Source: Propionibacteriales bacterium
GTDB lineage: Bacteria; Actinomycetota; Actinomycetes; Propionibacteriales; Propionibacteriaceae
Assembly (NCBI GenBank): GCA_030453285.1
Contig: JAKDKP010000096.1
Location: 1-7,419, forward strand
Direction of reading: 5' to 3'
Length of the DNA: 7,419 bases
Each line of letters starts with the position of its first letter. The stretch's first letter is position 1. Under the pieces are notes generated by a model that worked only from the letters and a program-made list of their open reading frames with translations, was not told the origin of the DNA and ran no database searches. This document shows, in pieces, positions 5,870-7,419 of this stretch. The translations under genes and the position numbers were made by a program.

Positions 5870-5912
5870 GTCGGGCTGACAGGATTTGAACCTGCGGCCC
5901 CCTGACCCCCAG
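5870..5912 (-). repeat. Proximal attachment-site repeat within tRNA-Pro
   Basis: The 43-bp counterpart of 2594-2636, covering the tRNA from the anticodon loop to one base past the discriminator. 41 of 43 positions are identical. Being part of the complete tRNA, it is the reconstituted junction between chromosome and islet. Similarity extends outward to about 5823, including CACGACGAAGCCC, which also occurs at 2551-2563. Confidence 0.85.
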
Positions 5913-5944
5913 TCAGGTGCGCTACCAAGCTGCGCCACAGCCCG
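5871..5944 (-). tRNA. tRNA-Pro (anticodon GGG)
   Basis: 74 bases without encoded CCA. Acceptor CGGGCTG pairs with CAGCCCG, discriminator A. D arm GCGC-AGCTTGGTA-GCGC, anticodon arm CCTGA-CTGGGGG-TCAGG with GGG at 34-36, five-base variable loop, T arm GCAGG-TTCAAAT-CCTGT. All four stems close, so the gene should be functional. It decodes CCC and CCU proline codons. It lies 104 bases after the der stop on the same strand and is the insertion site of the islet. Confidence 0.96.
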
Positions 5945-5968
5945 TCCACGCCTCACGGCGCTCGGGCG

Positions 5969-5998
5969 AGACTACCAGCCGAGGGCGGTCCGGGTCAT
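5969..5998 (-). promoter_or_regulatory. Candidate promoter for tRNA-Pro
   Basis: ATGACC (5993-5998) and TAGTCT (5969-5974) are separated by 18 bases, resembling actinobacterial housekeeping -35/-10 boxes. The -10 ends 24 bases before the mature tRNA 5' end, leaving room for a short leader. The match is moderate, and read-through from der is also possible. Confidence 0.4.
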
Positions 5999-6048
5999 CT
6001 TGGAGGGCCCACCTGTCGCGACACCCAGCAGTTGATCTTGTACGGGGA

Positions 6049-7419
6049 TCACTTGCGTTTGGCGCGGGCCCGGATCTGGACGTGCACCGGCGTACCGACG
6101 AACCCGAAGTCCTCACGCAGCCGACGCTCGATGAAGCGCACGTACCCGTCATCGAAATCGCCGGAGGTGAACAGGGCGAACGTGGGCGGTGAGGTGTGCG
6201 GCTGGGTGCCGAACAGGATGCGGGGTTGCTTGCCGCCCCGTACGGGATGGGGATGGGAAGCCGCGATCCGACCGAGGAAGGCGTTCAACTTGCCAGTCGG
6301 CACACGCGTCTCCCAGCTCGCCAGCGCCTGGGCCAGCCCGACCTGCAGCCGATCGACGTGCCGACCACTCAACGCGGAGATGTTCACATGCTCGGCCCAG
6401 CCGAACTGGACCAGGTCGCGTTCGATCTCCCGGTCGAGATAGAAGCGCCGCTCCTCGTCGGTCAGGTCCCACTTGTTGAAGGCGATCAGCAGGGCCCGCC
6501 CGGCATCTTCCACCATCGACAGGATCCGCAGGTCCTGCTCGCTGACCGGTTCGGACGCATCGATCACCACGATGCACACCTCGGCGCGCTCGATCGCGCC
6601 CTGGGTGCGCAGGGAGGCGTAGTACTCGTGCCCCGACGCCTCCTTGACCCGCTTGCGCAGCCCCGCGGTGTCGATCAGGCAGAACGTCTCCCCATTGATC
6701 TCGACCAGCTCGTCGACCGGGTCGACGGTCGTGCCCGACGCGTCATCGACCACCACCCGGTTCTGCTTGGCGATCTTGTTGAGCAGGCTCGACTTGCCGA
6801 CATTCGGCTTGCCGACGATCGCCACCCGCCGCGGCCCACCCGCCTGCTGGAAGGTCTCCCGCGGGGCTTCGGGCAGCGACTCCAACACCGCATCCAGCAG
6901 ATCGCCGGTGCCGCGTCCGTGCATGGCCGAGACCGGGTACGGCTCCCCCAGCCCCAGGTTCCACATCGCGGCAGCTTCGCCCTCGGTACGGGTGTCGTCG
7001 ACCTTGTTGGCGGCCAGCACCACCGGCTTGCGGCTGCGCCGCAGGATCCGTACGACGGCCTCGTCGACGTCCTGGGTGCCGACGGTCGCATCGACGACGA
7101 ACAGCACCGCATCGGCGGCGTGGATCGCGATCTCGGCCTGCTCGGCGATCTGCGCAGCCATCCCCTGGGCATCGGGCGCCCACCCGCCGGTGTCGACCAG
7201 CACGAACTCGCGGCCGTTCCAGGTGGCGTCGTACGAGACCCGGTCCCTGGTGACGCCGGGAACGTCCTGGACGACGGCCTCGCGGCGGCCGATGATCCGG
7301 TTCACCAGCGTCGACTTGCCGACGTTGGGCCGACCGACCACCGCCACGACCGGTCGCGGGGCACGCGACGGGTCGTCGGCACCAAGATCAACAGGGATAC
7401 CAAGATCAACAGGGTCAAT
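6049..7419 (-). CDS. der: Ribosome-assembly GTPase Der (EngA), 5'-truncated by window edge
   Basis: Essential cytoplasmic GTPase with two tandem G domains and a C-terminal KH-like domain, needed for 50S subunit maturation. Numbering from the internal GTG at 7347: G domain 1 has GRPNVGKST (5-13), DTGG (52-55), NKVD (114-117) and SAMHGRG (140-146). G domain 2 has GKPNVGKSS (179-187), DTAGLRKR (226-233), NKWD (291-294) and SALSG (324-328). The KH-like domain follows from about 347 and ends in a basic RARAKRK tail. The frame stays open for 24 more codons to the window edge, and the upstream residues (PSRAPRPV just before VAVVGRP) look like the normal actinobacterial N-terminal extension. The true start is therefore outside the window and 7347 is not it. 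Often found near cmk in actinobacteria; that side is not visible. No defects seen. Confidence 0.96.
   Translation of the reverse strand: MDPVDLGIPVDLGADDPSRAPRPVVAVVGRPNVGKSTLVNRIIGRREAVVQDVPGVTRDRVSYDATWNGREFVLVDTGGWAPDAQGMAAQIAEQAEIAIHAADAVLFVVDATVGTQDVDEAVVRILRRSRKPVVLAANKVDDTRTEGEAAAMWNLGLGEPYPVSAMHGRGTGDLLDAVLESLPEAPRETFQQAGGPRRVAIVGKPNVGKSSLLNKIAKQNRVVVDDASGTTVDPVDELVEINGETFCLIDTAGLRKRVKEASGHEYYASLRTQGAIERAEVCIVVIDASEPVSEQDLRILSMVEDAGRALLIAFNKWDLTDEERRFYLDREIERDLVQFGWAEHVNISALSGRHVDRLQVGLAQALASWETRVPTGKLNAFLGRIAASHPHPVRGGKQPRILFGTQPHTSPPTFALFTSGDFDDGYVRFIERRLREDFGFVGTPVHVQIRARAKRK
7381..7414. repeat. Two-copy tandem repeat in the Der N-terminal extension
   Basis: ACCAAGATCAACAGGG occurs at 7381-7396 and again at 7399-7414 with an 18-bp period, encoding PVDLG twice on the minus strand ([11 protein letters not shown]). 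The in-frame unit of six codons changes only the disordered-looking N-terminal extension and could vary in copy number. It may continue past the window edge, since the last visible residues are ID. Confidence 0.8.

Larger units (their letters stand above)
2594..5912. mobile_element. Integrase-less genomic islet inserted in the 3' end of tRNA-Pro
   Basis: Bounded by two direct copies of a 43-bp sequence covering the tRNA-Pro 3' part from the anticodon loop to one base past the discriminator. The copy at 5870-5912 belongs to a complete tRNA; the copy at 2594-2636 is orphaned. This is the known signature of tyrosine-recombinase integration at a tRNA 3' end, where the element restores the gene and displaces the old 3' end. 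The enclosed stretch is about 3.3 kb, all its genes run away from the tRNA, and neither an integrase nor an excisionase is visible on either strand. By eye, GC bias in the cargo is weaker than in the flanking ABC and der genes. It could be a decayed element, a satellite mobilised in trans, or cargo left after loss of an integrase module. Confidence 0.8.

Noticed and set aside
5492..5956. Minus-strand 154-codon frame beginning inside tRNA-Pro
   Set aside because: Its start (AVAQLGSAPDW...GGRRFKSCQPD) is the familiar spurious translation of a tRNA, and its remainder overlaps the frameshifted islet gene out of frame.
1..7419. CRISPR array or rRNA gene
   Set aside because: No regularly spaced repeats and no rRNA-like sequence anywhere in the window.

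Overview
The window looks like chromosome of a high-GC Actinomycete (Actinomycetota). Coding regions are strongly GC-biased, the ABC exporter is of the polyketide-antibiotic type common in that phylum, and the Der GTPase has actinobacterial features. I cannot name a genus; a member of the Propionibacteriales is a guess.

Layout. (1) 10-2477, plus strand: a two-gene ABC exporter operon (ATPase and 12-TM-type permease, joined by an ATGA overlap). (2) 2560-2636: a 13-bp perfect hairpin followed by a 43-bp orphan fragment matching the 3' part of a tRNA-Pro gene. (3) about 2637-5869: a compact cassette with all genes on the minus strand, reading away from the tRNA. The genes are a frameshifted gene of unknown function, a possible 38-aa ORF, a 116-aa protein of unknown function, a 279-aa coiled-coil protein resembling predicted pPIWI-associating nucleases, and a 288-aa HIRAN-domain protein. 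(4) 5871-5944, minus strand: an intact tRNA-Pro(GGG) with its own hairpin terminator and candidate promoter. (5) 6049 to the right edge, minus strand: the ribosome-assembly GTPase Der, cut at its 5' end by the window.

The main observation is that segment 3 is bounded by direct repeats of the tRNA-Pro 3' half (2594-2636 and 5870-5912; 41 of 43 bases identical). This is the footprint of tyrosine-recombinase integration into the 3' end of a tRNA gene. The element is only about 3.3 kb, contains no integrase or excisionase that I can find, and carries tightly spaced co-directional cargo. A further 20-bp motif occurs in inverted orientation just inside each end, as expected for recombinase arm-type sites. 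I infer a non-autonomous, integrase-less genomic islet, possibly mobilised in trans, whose cargo may be an uncharacterised anti-phage or anti-plasmid system.

The first cargo gene changes frame at a G_GGG_GGC heptamer. This could be an inactivating indel, a contingency tract, a sequencing error or a programmed -1 frameshift; the sequence alone cannot decide. Before insertion, the chromosome presumably read der, tRNA-Pro and terminator, convergent with the ABC exporter operon.
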